DNA of 53,998 nucleotides, from positions 1-53,998 of the forward strand of contig VBOZ01000013.1 in assembly GCA_005893305.1 (NCBI GenBank). Direction: 5' to 3'. The notes beneath the pieces were generated by a model, which was given only the letters and a program-made list of their open reading frames with translations, was not told the DNA's origin and ran no database searches. This DNA is from Candidatus Eisenbacteria bacterium. GTDB taxonomy: Bacteria > Eisenbacteria > RBG-16-71-46 > SZUA-252. The translations under genes were made by a program, and so were the position numbers. Of the stretch, positions 19,003 to 25,901 are shown in pieces; positions within the stretch are counted from its first letter, which is position 1; every line of letters starts with the position of its first letter.

Positions 19003-20051
19003 CAGAGGGCCGGCAGCTCGGTCTCTTCGACACTGAATTCGACCGTCACCTGGTGGAGGCGGGGCTGAACCTCCATGAATTTGCAGAGGGCCGGGTTGAA
19101 ATAGTCCCGCAACATCGGGGGACGCGGATGCTTCAGAAAGTGATCCGGATGCCGCTCCAGCTCCGGGGAGCCCACCAGGTCCAGCTCCTCGCGATTTTTC
19201 ACGTGCTGGATGATGCAGGGCACGTGCCGGAACCCGCGCTTGTAGAGCATGTAGGCGCGATGGCTGCCGTTTCGGAGGATCAGGCGCTTCTCCGCGTAGA
19301 TCGCGTTCAGGAAGTTGGAGCCGAATCCCACCGCGATGCCGACGACCCCAACGAAATTGCCGGGGGGCGGATAGTCGGGGATGTCGCGCGGCTTGAGCGG
19401 CATGATGCCGAGGAAGCGAAGGTCATTCGATGGAGAGACGAAGACGTACTTGTCCCGCGGCGCTCGAGACCACTTGACCGGCGGATTGACGCGCTTGCGC
19501 GGGAGGCAGAGCTCGAAGATCTGCTCGTTGCTCGGGTCGGAGGGAAGGTCCCGTTGCAGCCGGTCGGCATGGGAGATGTCGATGTGCTTCTGATAGACGA
19601 CGACCCGGTCCAGGTCCACCATGGCGACCTCGGTCGGCACGGTGTTGAATCCGTGGCGAATGAGGGGCTCGCGAAACAGGTTGGCCAGGAGCGGCGAGTA
19701 TTCGGGACCGAGCTGGACGATCCGCGCGTTGTCCGCGGCGCCGGCCTCGCTCTTCTGCATCCCTCCCACAACGTCGTTGGCGGCGTTCCATTCGTCGATC
19801 AGATCCGATTCCCGCTGCGGCTCGGCGGCGTTGTGCCGAACGTGCCGCAGAAACTGCTTCAGGGTGGGCCGACCGATCAGGTAAAGCGCCCGGTTTTCGC
19901 TCGGGAACGCGGCGGGCTCGGATTCCACCGGGGATGTCGCGTGCTCCCCGACCCCCCTGGGCGGCGCCAGGGCGCCCGCCTCACGGGGCATGCCGTTCGA
20001 GGCGGCCTTCACCATCCGCCTGTTTGACTTCGCCCTTACCACCACGACCAT
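19002..20051 (-). CDS. unrecognised protein with a ParB-like RNGSHRAYML motif
   Basis: About 349 residues from ATG 20051. That ATG lies 1 nt after GGAGG, so the GTG two codons later (20045, spacing 7) may be the true start. No signal peptide or membrane segment is seen. The N-terminal 50 residues are low-complexity. The motif RLILRNGSHRAYMLYKRGF (about residues 256-274) followed by VPCIIQ resembles the Gxx-HR box of ParB/sulfiredoxin-fold enzymes, where the Arg contacts nucleotide, but no other ParB motif is evident. The gene overlaps the M50/HlyD fusion upstream by about 16 nt and the FemAB gene downstream by 1 nt, so it belongs to the same translationally coupled group. Confidence 0.7.
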   Translation of the reverse strand: MVVVVRAKSNRRMVKAASNGMPREAGALAPPRGVGEHATSPVESEPAAFPSENRALYLIGRPTLKQFLRHVRHNAAEPQRESDLIDEWNAANDVVGGMQKSEAGAADNARIVQLGPEYSPLLANLFREPLIRHGFNTVPTEVAMVDLDRVVVYQKHIDISHADRLQRDLPSDPSNEQIFELCLPRKRVNPPVKWSRAPRDKYVFVSPSNDLRFLGIMPLKPRDIPDYPPPGNFVGVVGIAVGFGSNFLNAIYAEKRLILRNGSHRAYMLYKRGFRHVPCIIQHVKNREELDLVGSPELERHPDHFLKHPRPPMLRDYFNPALCKFMEVQPRLHQVTVEFSVEETELPAL

Positions 20052-22525
20052 ACCTCCACGTTGAGAGTACGGGCCAGCTGCCGCGTCAGCAGGTCGATGA
20101 CGCTCCGTTTGCCGCACAGGACCTTGGCCTGTCCGGTCATGCCGGGCCGAAGGAACAGCGAACGATTGTCGATGAGGCTCGTGACGATGAAGACCTTGTC
20201 CCCGCCCGAATGGGTGACGGGAAGCGGTGAGGCGGCCTCCGTCACGGGAGTCGCGTCCGCCGCCACGGAGATCGACTTCACCCGGCCGTAAAACGTCGTG
20301 TTCGGATCGGCACGGGTTCTGAGCTCCACCCGCTGGCCGGCGCGGACTTCGCCGATCGATTTCTCGGGAACACGGATCTGCGCCGCCACGGTCTCGTAGT
20401 CGTAGACCTTGGCGATCAGGCCGCCGGTCGAGATGAGCTGCCGCTTCATGGCCTTGAGGTCGCGGGACGGGGTCGCGACGATGCCCGCTACGGGGCTCAC
20501 GACCTTCAGCTTCGCGTATTGCTGGGATAGGTCGCTCTGCTGGGACTCGAGGCGCTCCAGCCGCGCTCGGGCCGCCTCGATCTCGTCGGGCCGCGTCCCC
20601 ACCAGCAGGACATTGAGACGGCGCTGTGCCTCGAGCCTTTCACCCTCGGCCTTGGTGACGGCCGCCCTCGCGTCATCAAGCTGGGTTCGCGGCACCGCGC
20701 CGAGCTGGAATAGCTGGCCGTCTCGGGCCAATTGCGTGGCGGCATAATCGGCCGCGGCCTCGGTCTTGGCCAGCGTGGCCCGCGCGACCTGGATCTCGGC
20801 GTTCGTCGGACCATTCACGAGGCCTTGAACGATCGCGTGGAGCTCCCGAACCTGCGCCTCCGTCGCGTGAAGGTTGGTTTCAAGGTCCACGCTCGACAGC
20901 CTCGCGATCGGATCGCCCGCACGCACGCGATCTCCCTCGTCCACGTAGATCTCCTCCACGATCCCCGTGACCGCCGCCCGAATGTCGGCGTTCTCCTGCG
21001 GGAGCACGCTCACCGGACCGGACGCCCGAAGCTCCATCCGCCCGAGTAGAAGCACGAGGAGAAGCGCGGCCGCCCCCAGGATCAGGAGACGGCGCCTCGG
21101 CGTGCTGGACAAGGCTCCTTTGGAAGAACGATGGGCTCCCCCGTGTCCGTTCGATTCGACGCGAGCGGGGATCGGGGCGCTCTTCGGTTCGACGCGAGCG
21201 GGGATCGGAGCGCTCTTCGGTTCGACGCGAGCGGGGATCGGAGCGCTCTTCGATTCGACGCGAGCGGGGATCGCGGCGCCCGCGGAGCTCGGGGCGTCGT
21301 CGGGCGGCGAGGAGCCGGGGATATCGTCGTCCGTGTGAGCCGCCCCCGTCCCCATGAGCCGGCGAATCCGTCGACGGAACTTCGCGCCGGCGAGCACTCC
21401 GAACATGCCGAGCGCGAGCGGCTGACCGTTGTCGATCAGGAACCCCCCCGTCTTCAATGCCACGAACACCAGGAGCGTCATTGAGTAAACGGTCGCGACC
21501 ATTCCGTAGATCAGGTACACGCGGCGCTCGTGGGGTGAGGCGGACGACACAGGGGGCTCGCTCCACCCGACAAGCCGCTTGACCAGATCACCGATATGGC
21601 GGAATGACTTCTTCCTGAGGTTGGGGATGTCGAGGAAGTCGCTCAGCAAATAGTACCCGTCGAGCTTGATCAGCGGATTGAAGTTGAGGAGGGTCTTCAC
21701 CCCCGAGACGGCCATGACGATGACCGCCAAGGCGTTGATCCAGGCGTCCCCCGCCGTGACGCGCCAGACCAAGACGGCCAGCGCCCACAGGAACAACTCG
21801 AAGTAGGGACCCGCGAACCCGACCCAGAGACGCTTGGAGCGCTCGGGAAAGAGCCAGGCGTCGCTGACGTTGCAATAGAAGGCGGGCTGGAAGTAGACGA
21901 ACATGAACCCGATCTCGTGGACCTCCCCTCCGAAGTGCCGGCAAGCCATCCCATGCGCGAACTCATGCAACGACACCATGACCAACATGACCACGATGAG
22001 CGGACCAAGGGACGAGAGCTGATAGAGCCGCGCGAGATCCTGAACAAACCCGTTCCAATCCGAAGCCAGGGTGACGATGCCCGCGCAAATGACTGCCGCC
22101 GACAGCATCACGAACCCCCGCGTGAAGAAGAGCCGCGTCCGCGGCAGAAGCCAATTCATGATTCGCGTGGGATCGTAGAGCGGAAGCCGCGTAAGGAGCG
22201 CGTTGCCGTGGAATTTTCCCAGGACAAACGCGGGGCGAGGACGCGACGCCTTTTCGCCCTCCAGGAGGCCGCTGCGGTTGAGCCCACCCAGGAAGTGGGT
22301 GAGCGTCTCCTGGGACAATTCCGCGCCGAAATGGGACTCGGCGAGACTTCGGACCTCGTCGAGGGATCTCGTGCCGTCGAGTTGCCCCAGAATGAATTGC
22401 TCGACCTCGCCGAACCGAAAAAACTGACCGCCGACCGGATCCTTGACGACGACAAAGAGACCGGAATGCGTCCGATGCTGGCTAACGATCAGGTCGCTCC
22501 GGAATTTCGGAAGAGTGGAATTCAT
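20036..22525 (-). CDS. PqqD-like / M50 site-2 protease / HlyD adaptor fusion, first copy
   Basis: 829 residues from ATG 22525 (TTG at 22540 is an alternative). Residues 10-90 form a PqqD-like winged helix (VVKDPVGGQFFRFGEVEQFILGQLDGTRSLDEVRSL), a fold that binds leader peptides in RiPP systems. Residues 125-385 are a multi-helix M50 zinc protease with HEFAH (187-191) and the third-ligand motif NFNPLIKLDGYYLLSD (281-296, D289). A repeat linker (four copies of PIPARVExKSA, 419-459) precedes a membrane helix (479-496) and a HlyD-type periplasmic adaptor (about 500-820) with its lipoyl half-motif GIVEEIYVDEGDRVRAGDPIARL and coiled-coil hairpin. The fused layout suggests that peptide recognition, cleavage and export occur in one chain. 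Confidence 0.88.
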   Translation of the reverse strand: MNSTLPKFRSDLIVSQHRTHSGLFVVVKDPVGGQFFRFGEVEQFILGQLDGTRSLDEVRSLAESHFGAELSQETLTHFLGGLNRSGLLEGEKASRPRPAFVLGKFHGNALLTRLPLYDPTRIMNWLLPRTRLFFTRGFVMLSAAVICAGIVTLASDWNGFVQDLARLYQLSSLGPLIVVMLVMVSLHEFAHGMACRHFGGEVHEIGFMFVYFQPAFYCNVSDAWLFPERSKRLWVGFAGPYFELFLWALAVLVWRVTAGDAWINALAVIVMAVSGVKTLLNFNPLIKLDGYYLLSDFLDIPNLRKKSFRHIGDLVKRLVGWSEPPVSSASPHERRVYLIYGMVATVYSMTLLVFVALKTGGFLIDNGQPLALGMFGVLAGAKFRRRIRRLMGTGAAHTDDDIPGSSPPDDAPSSAGAAIPARVESKSAPIPARVEPKSAPIPARVEPKSAPIPARVESNGHGGAHRSSKGALSSTPRRRLLILGAAALLLVLLLGRMELRASGPVSVLPQENADIRAAVTGIVEEIYVDEGDRVRAGDPIARLSSVDLETNLHATEAQVRELHAIVQGLVNGPTNAEIQVARATLAKTEAAADYAATQLARDGQLFQLGAVPRTQLDDARAAVTKAEGERLEAQRRLNVLLVGTRPDEIEAARARLERLESQQSDLSQQYAKLKVVSPVAGIVATPSRDLKAMKRQLISTGGLIAKVYDYETVAAQIRVPEKSIGEVRAGQRVELRTRADPNTTFYGRVKSISVAADATPVTEAASPLPVTHSGGDKVFIVTSLIDNRSLFLRPGMTGQAKVLCGKRSVIDLLTRQLARTLNVEVWSWW
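21155..21280 (-). repeat. four tandem 33-bp repeats encoding the Pro-Ala-Arg-Val linker
   Basis: The core TTCGACGCGAGCGGGGATCG begins at 21155, 21188, 21221 and 21254, an exact 33-bp period. On the coding (minus) strand it encodes PIPARVExKSA. The repeat keeps the reading frame, so it is a protein linker between the protease and adaptor parts, and its high identity suggests recent slippage. Confidence 0.9.
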
Positions 22526-22540
22526 AGCGCTGTTGGCCAA

Positions 22541-22751
22541 CCGACCGGTACCTCAGTCAGAGGGTATTTCTGCCCCGCCGCTTCCGGTGCGGGATTGAGC
22601 TGGGGTTTCACTTGGCACGCGCGGTGCTCCGAGGTCGGGGGGATTGGCCCCGCCTGAAACGCCACCGCTTAGCGCTACATGGACCCGGCACTCATCCCGC
22701 ACCTTTCGCGCGGGGGTTATCCATGCATGGTAAGTAGTTGCATTCTCACTT
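22541..22751 (-). other. gap between the repeat-protein gene and the first M50 fusion
   Basis: No gene or convincing terminator was found. A CCATGCATGG palindrome lies at 22721-22730 and a short GC stem lies near 22697-22715. A sigma-54-like match lies on the other strand at 22613-22628. Confidence 0.4.
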
Positions 22752-23291
22752 CTAGCCGCAGTCGTCGCCCTTAGAGCCTCCGCCCTTCGAGCCACCACCG
22801 CCGGAGCCTCCGTTCGAGCCTCCGCTCTTCGAGCCGTGGCCGCCGGACCCTCCGTTCGAGCCGCCGTTCGAGGCATGGCCGCCGGACCCTCCGTTCGAGC
22901 CACCGCCCTTCGAGCCGCCGCCGGAGCCGCCGCAGTCACCCTTCGAGCCGCCGCCCTTCGAGCCGCCACCTTCGGCGCTCTTCGAGCCGTGGCCACGGGA
23001 GCCTTCGTTGGAGCCTCCGCCCTTCGAGCCTCCGCCCTTCGAGCCGCCACCTTCGGCGCTCTTCGAGCCGTGGCCATGGGAGCCTTCGTTGGAGCCTCCG
23101 CCCTTCGAGCCTCCGCCCTTGGAGCCTTCGTGCCCCTTCGAGCCTCCGCCATTCGAGCCGTGCCCCTTGGAGCCTTCGTGCCCCTTGGAGCCACCGCCCT
23201 TCGAGCCGCCCGAGCCGCTGCTGTGGACTGTTATGCCGCACGGCGCAATACGCTGCTCGAGCACTTCCATCTCGAGATACAGGTGTCTCAT
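22752..23291 (-). CDS. LEQRIAP-motif Gly/Ser/Lys repeat protein, candidate exported substrate
   Basis: 179 residues. The ATG at 23291 sits 6 nt from a very strong AGGAGGTGA ribosome site. The N-terminus MRHLYLEMEV-LEQRIAP-CG has no hydrophobic stretch and no Sec or Tat signal. LEQRIAP (residues 11-17) fits the LExRxxP-type pattern of the LEPR-XLL N-terminal motif of long repetitive proteins in Planctomycetes and relatives. From residue 24 on, the chain is almost only Gly, Ser, Lys, His, Asn and Glu in repeating GGGSKGGGSK and EGSxGHGSKSAEGGGSK units, ending GDDCG. It has three Cys (18, about 118 and 178) and many His, which could bind metal. No enzymatic domain is seen. Its place between two PqqD/M50/HlyD fusions suggests it is their substrate. 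Confidence 0.75.
   Translation of the reverse strand: MRHLYLEMEVLEQRIAPCGITVHSSGSGGSKGGGSKGHEGSKGHGSNGGGSKGHEGSKGGGSKGGGSNEGSHGHGSKSAEGGGSKGGGSKGGGSNEGSRGHGSKSAEGGGSKGGGSKGDCGGSGGGSKGGGSNGGSGGHASNGGSNGGSGGHGSKSGGSNGGSGGGGSKGGGSKGDDCG
22960..23121 (-). repeat. 81-bp tandem duplication inside the repeat-protein gene
   Basis: Two copies of an 81-bp unit (22960-23040 and 23041-23121) are almost identical, differing visibly at one base (CACGGG/CATGGG, giving Arg or His). It encodes 27 residues and is in frame, so it lengthens the repeat part of the protein. Confidence 0.85.
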
Positions 23292-23350
23292 CGATTGTCA
23301 CCTCCTCTCCAAGATCTGGCTTCCAGGCGGGGTAACCCTCGGGGCTGGCA

Positions 23351-23384
23351 ACACAAAAACCAGGAGATGCGCGCTCTCCTGGTT
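23351..23384 (-). terminator. intrinsic-terminator-like hairpin in the LEQRIAP leader
   Basis: On the minus strand AACCAGGAGA (23384-23375 region) and TCTCCTGGTT form a perfect 10-bp stem with a 7-nt loop, directly followed by TTTTTG. It lies 60 nt before the ATG of the LEQRIAP gene and after a good upstream candidate promoter, so it would stop transcription before the gene unless it is bypassed. A shorter hairpin CCTGTG/CACAGG lies just upstream (near 23400-23418), and GGCAAC/GTTGCC can extend the terminator stem. Confidence 0.7.
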
Positions 23385-23430
23385 GCCGACCGCCCCGCGC
23401 CTGTGCAACTCCCACAGGTTGCAAGATGAA

Positions 23431-23459
23431 ATGTTAAGCGTGTAGGCGGGGACCCACAA
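23431..23459 (-). promoter_or_regulatory. possible sigma-70 promoter for the LEQRIAP leader
   Basis: On the minus strand TTGTGG (23459-23454), 17 nt and TAACAT (23436-23431). The spacing is ideal but both hexamers are only partial matches. The leader to the ATG at 23291 would be about 133 nt and would contain both hairpins. Confidence 0.4.
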
Positions 23460-23526
23460 TTGAGGGGAATACGGATCCGGCGCTGCGGAAATTACGTATG
23501 CAGAACGTACATATTAGATGAAATGA

Positions 23527-23563
23527 ATCGGGGCGGGCCGGCCCTGCCGGAACCCGCCCCGAT
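23527..23563. terminator. strong hairpin after the 42-residue peptide gene
   Basis: ATCGGGGCGGG (23527-23537) and CCCGCCCCGAT (23553-23563) form an 11-bp stem, extended by CCGG/CCGG around a 5-nt loop. On the minus strand a moderately T-rich TTCATTTCATCT follows, which fits a terminator after the peptide gene ending at 23596. Confidence 0.55.
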
Positions 23564-23595
23564 CCGCGGATCGAAGCTTATCGGTGTCTCGAGCC

Positions 23596-23724
23596 TTACT
23601 CGCCCGAGGGCGGCACGTACAGCTGGCGGCGGGCCATACCGCGCGGGGTGGTCGAGGCAACCTTGCGTGCACCCTTCTTAGCGGACGTCTTCTTCGACTT
23701 GGCCTGGATCTTCTTGGCAGCCAT
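23596..23724 (-). CDS. 42-residue Lys/Ala-rich basic peptide
   Basis: ATG at 23724 with a strong AGGAGG ribosome site 6 nt before it, stop TAA at 23598-23596. The sequence begins MAAKKIQAKSKKTSAKKGAR and ends RRQLYVPPSGE. The first half is rich in Lys/Ala, reminiscent of histone-H1-like tails or basic RiPP leader-type sequences; the end is uncharged and contains PPSGE. No Cys. It is too short for most gene callers. It lies between the GAF/HlyD and LEQRIAP genes, has a sigma-54 promoter match at 23790-23803 upstream and a hairpin downstream, so it looks like a separately regulated gene. Function unknown; it may be a nucleic-acid-binding peptide or a peptide substrate of the export proteins. 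Confidence 0.65.
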   Translation of the reverse strand: MAAKKIQAKSKKTSAKKGARKVASTTPRGMARRQLYVPPSGE

Positions 23725-23789
23725 GGCATCCTCCTGGTTTCTCTTCGGCCGGCGTCACCATGACGACCGGCTCACGGCATATCGCTATG

Positions 23790-23803
23790 GCAACCGGCGT
23801 GCC
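23790..23803 (-). promoter_or_regulatory. sigma-54 (-24/-12) promoter match before the 42-residue peptide gene
   Basis: Minus strand GGCACGCCGGTTGC, with GG and GC separated by exactly 10 bases; consensus TGGCACG-N4-TTGC(A/T), here CGGCACG-CCGG-TTGCC. It points at the 42-residue peptide gene, with its -12 GC 66 nt before the ATG. The only recognised sigma-54 activator of the window is encoded at 15988-17901. Confidence 0.55.
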
Positions 23804-23928
23804 GATCGCTGATTCCCGGGCAAGTATCGCGGAAGCGCTTGCGCCGCAATCGCGGGGAAGGTTCGGGCTAGCGGGGTGCCGCGCTGCGGCGGGTCTATAG
23901 GATTTGGAATTTCCGCATTCATGTCGAA

Positions 23929-25899
23929 TCAAATCCAGAATTTCATCCTGATCGCGCGGCCGAGAGGCCGAAGCAGGTTCCACAAGAGCGGGCTCGAGCC
24001 CGCCTCGAGCTTGGCTCGACCCGTCATCCCGGCAAGCAGGGCGAGATCCGCATTCGCGCACTCCACCGTGACGCGGAAGGAGGCCGGCTTTCCGGGTAGG
24101 TCCACGGCCTCGGGCGCCACGGCCAGAATCCTGCCTCGGAATTGAAGATTGGGAAACGAGAGGACCTTTATCCTCGCCCGCTTGCCCACCTGGACCTTCC
24201 CGACGTCTTCCTCCGAGATCTGCACTTCCACATGCGCCGGGTCGAGCCGGGCGACCTCGCAGAGAACGTCCCCTCGCTCGAGGTGCTCGCCGACCTTCTC
24301 CTCGATCCGGGGTGTCAGGATGGAGCCGGTCACGGGAGCGGTGAGGCGTTGATCCTGCTCCTCGGAGCGCGCGTAGGCCATCCAGCCGGCCAGGTTCTGG
24401 GCCTCGAGCGACCAGCGCTGGGCCTCGGCGGGGTCGCGCCGCTGCGAGGCCTCCGCCGCCCGGCGCTGCGCGATCTTGAGGTCCGCCTCCGCCGCGGCCA
24501 GACGGGCGCTCGATTCTGTGTTCCGGAGGCTGGCGACGGCCGAGCCCGCCACGAGCCGTTCCCCTCCCTTGGCGTAGATCCGCTCCACGATGCCGGGGGC
24601 GAGGGCCGTGACCGGTAGGATTTCCGAGGGCCTAACGACGGCCGGCCCGACGGCGTTCTGGGGGAGCGGGACCGCGGCAACGAACAGGGCGGCCGCGGCG
24701 ATCCCTCCCAACAGGAGCGCGCGGGCCCGGGGATTCATTGCGTGGAGCCGCCGGCGCTGGGAAGCGAACGGCGCCAGGAATCCCACCATCGGCAGCCGGC
24801 GGTAGAGATCGGCGTTCCGGATCGCCACCGAGACCGATCCGCTCAGGATTCCGAGGAACTCCTCGGCGTCGGCGTCCCCGAATCCGGCCGGGTTCCGGGA
24901 CTCGAGAACCAGGTAGCCGAGAACCCCCTCCTCGTCCTGGAGCGGCAGGGCCAGGATCGACTGCATCTCCCCCGACTCGAAGTAGCGCGCGAACACGTCC
25001 CGGTCCGGTATCGCCAGGCCCTCCTCGGCCACGTGCTCGGCGGAGACGTGGAGCCGGCCGCGGCGGCGGAGGACTACGCCGAGGACATCGGCGATCCCGA
25101 GGACCTCCGCCTCGTTGGCCTCCACGGTCACCTTGTCACTGACCGCCCGGACCTTGAGCGCGCCCCCCTCGAGGAGCGCGACGAGCGCGCGGTCGCGCTC
25201 CACCACCGCCTCCGTGGTGTTCGCGACCGTCGCAAGCACTCGATTCAAGTCGAGGGTCGCGGTGATCTCGCCCGTGAACTTCGCGAGCGCGCGCAGCATC
25301 TCGATCTGGCGCGCGTTCTCCCGCTCGAGAACGTGCCTGCTCACCGCGATCGCGGAGGCCGAGCCGACGTACTCGACGAAGCGGAGATCGTCCCTCGAGA
25401 AGTCGCGCCCGTCAAAACGCCGGCAGAGCGCCAGGATCCCGACGACCGAGTCCCGCGCGCGAAGGGGCGCGTAGATCTCGAAGTAGGGGTTCCGCGCCTC
25501 GCCTTGGAGCCCCTGTTCGTCGCACCAGGTCACGAATTCCTCGTCCTTGAGGATCCCGGCCTGATCGACGGAGCCCGCCGACGCGCCCGCGACGCCTGCC
25601 GCGGCCTGCTCGACAAGGCTCTCTTCGAGGCCGGCCCTCAGATCATCGGGCGTGCCGTACAGGCAGAGGAGCCGGTACCCGCCTCCGGGTTCGGCGAGGA
25701 AGAGGGCACCCTCGCGCGATCCGACCGCGCCGGCCGCGACCGGAAGAAGGGCCGCGGCCATCCGCTCGAGGTCTTCGCTGCTCCCGAGGGCGGTGGCGAC
25801 TTCCTGGAGCGCGAGCGCGCGGGTGGTGATGGTCGTGAAGATCGTGCCGGTCGACGGGGTGTCGTCGATGAACGGTTTGCCTCTCTCGTGAATGGGCAT
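23929..25899 (-). CDS. double-GAF / HlyD-adaptor fusion protein
   Basis: 656 residues from ATG 25899, 2 nt after the stop of the second M50 fusion. Two GAF-type domains are predicted (about 30-190 and 210-365), then a single membrane helix (about 393-411, LLLGGIAAAALFVAAVPLP) and a HlyD/membrane-fusion adaptor (about 420-650) with GIVERIYAKGGERLVAGSAVASL, a short coiled-coil hairpin, TAPVTGSILTP and a beta-barrel end (EVQISEEDVGKVQVGKRARIKVLSFP). The GAF part would lie in the cytosol and the adaptor in the periplasm, so a sensor is linked to an export adaptor in one chain. I know of no well-characterised protein with this arrangement. Confidence 0.85.
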   Translation of the reverse strand: MPIHERGKPFIDDTPSTGTIFTTITTRALALQEVATALGSSEDLERMAAALLPVAAGAVGSREGALFLAEPGGGYRLLCLYGTPDDLRAGLEESLVEQAAAGVAGASAGSVDQAGILKDEEFVTWCDEQGLQGEARNPYFEIYAPLRARDSVVGILALCRRFDGRDFSRDDLRFVEYVGSASAIAVSRHVLERENARQIEMLRALAKFTGEITATLDLNRVLATVANTTEAVVERDRALVALLEGGALKVRAVSDKVTVEANEAEVLGIADVLGVVLRRRGRLHVSAEHVAEEGLAIPDRDVFARYFESGEMQSILALPLQDEEGVLGYLVLESRNPAGFGDADAEEFLGILSGSVSVAIRNADLYRRLPMVGFLAPFASQRRRLHAMNPRARALLLGGIAAAALFVAAVPLPQNAVGPAVVRPSEILPVTALAPGIVERIYAKGGERLVAGSAVASLRNTESSARLAAAEADLKIAQRRAAEASQRRDPAEAQRWSLEAQNLAGWMAYARSEEQDQRLTAPVTGSILTPRIEEKVGEHLERGDVLCEVARLDPAHVEVQISEEDVGKVQVGKRARIKVLSFPNLQFRGRILAVAPEAVDLPGKPASFRVTVECANADLALLAGMTGRAKLEAGSSPLLWNLLRPLGRAIRMKFWI

Positions 25900-25901
25900 C
25901 G

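Noticed and set aside
21155-21280. short regular repeats resembling a CRISPR array
   Set aside because: The period is an exact multiple of 3, there are no unique spacers, and the repeat encodes a protein linker.
22613-22628. TGGCACGCGCGGTGCT, a sigma-54-like match on the plus strand
   Set aside because: The spacing GG-N10-GC fits, but no plus-strand gene follows; it would only give an antisense RNA into the repeat gene. Kept as a coincidence unless start mapping shows otherwise.
22836-23445. long plus-strand frames with Pro/Glu/Phe repeats opposite the LEQRIAP gene
   Set aside because: They are translations of the opposite strand of a repeat gene. The minus frame has the ribosome site and the LEQRIAP start.
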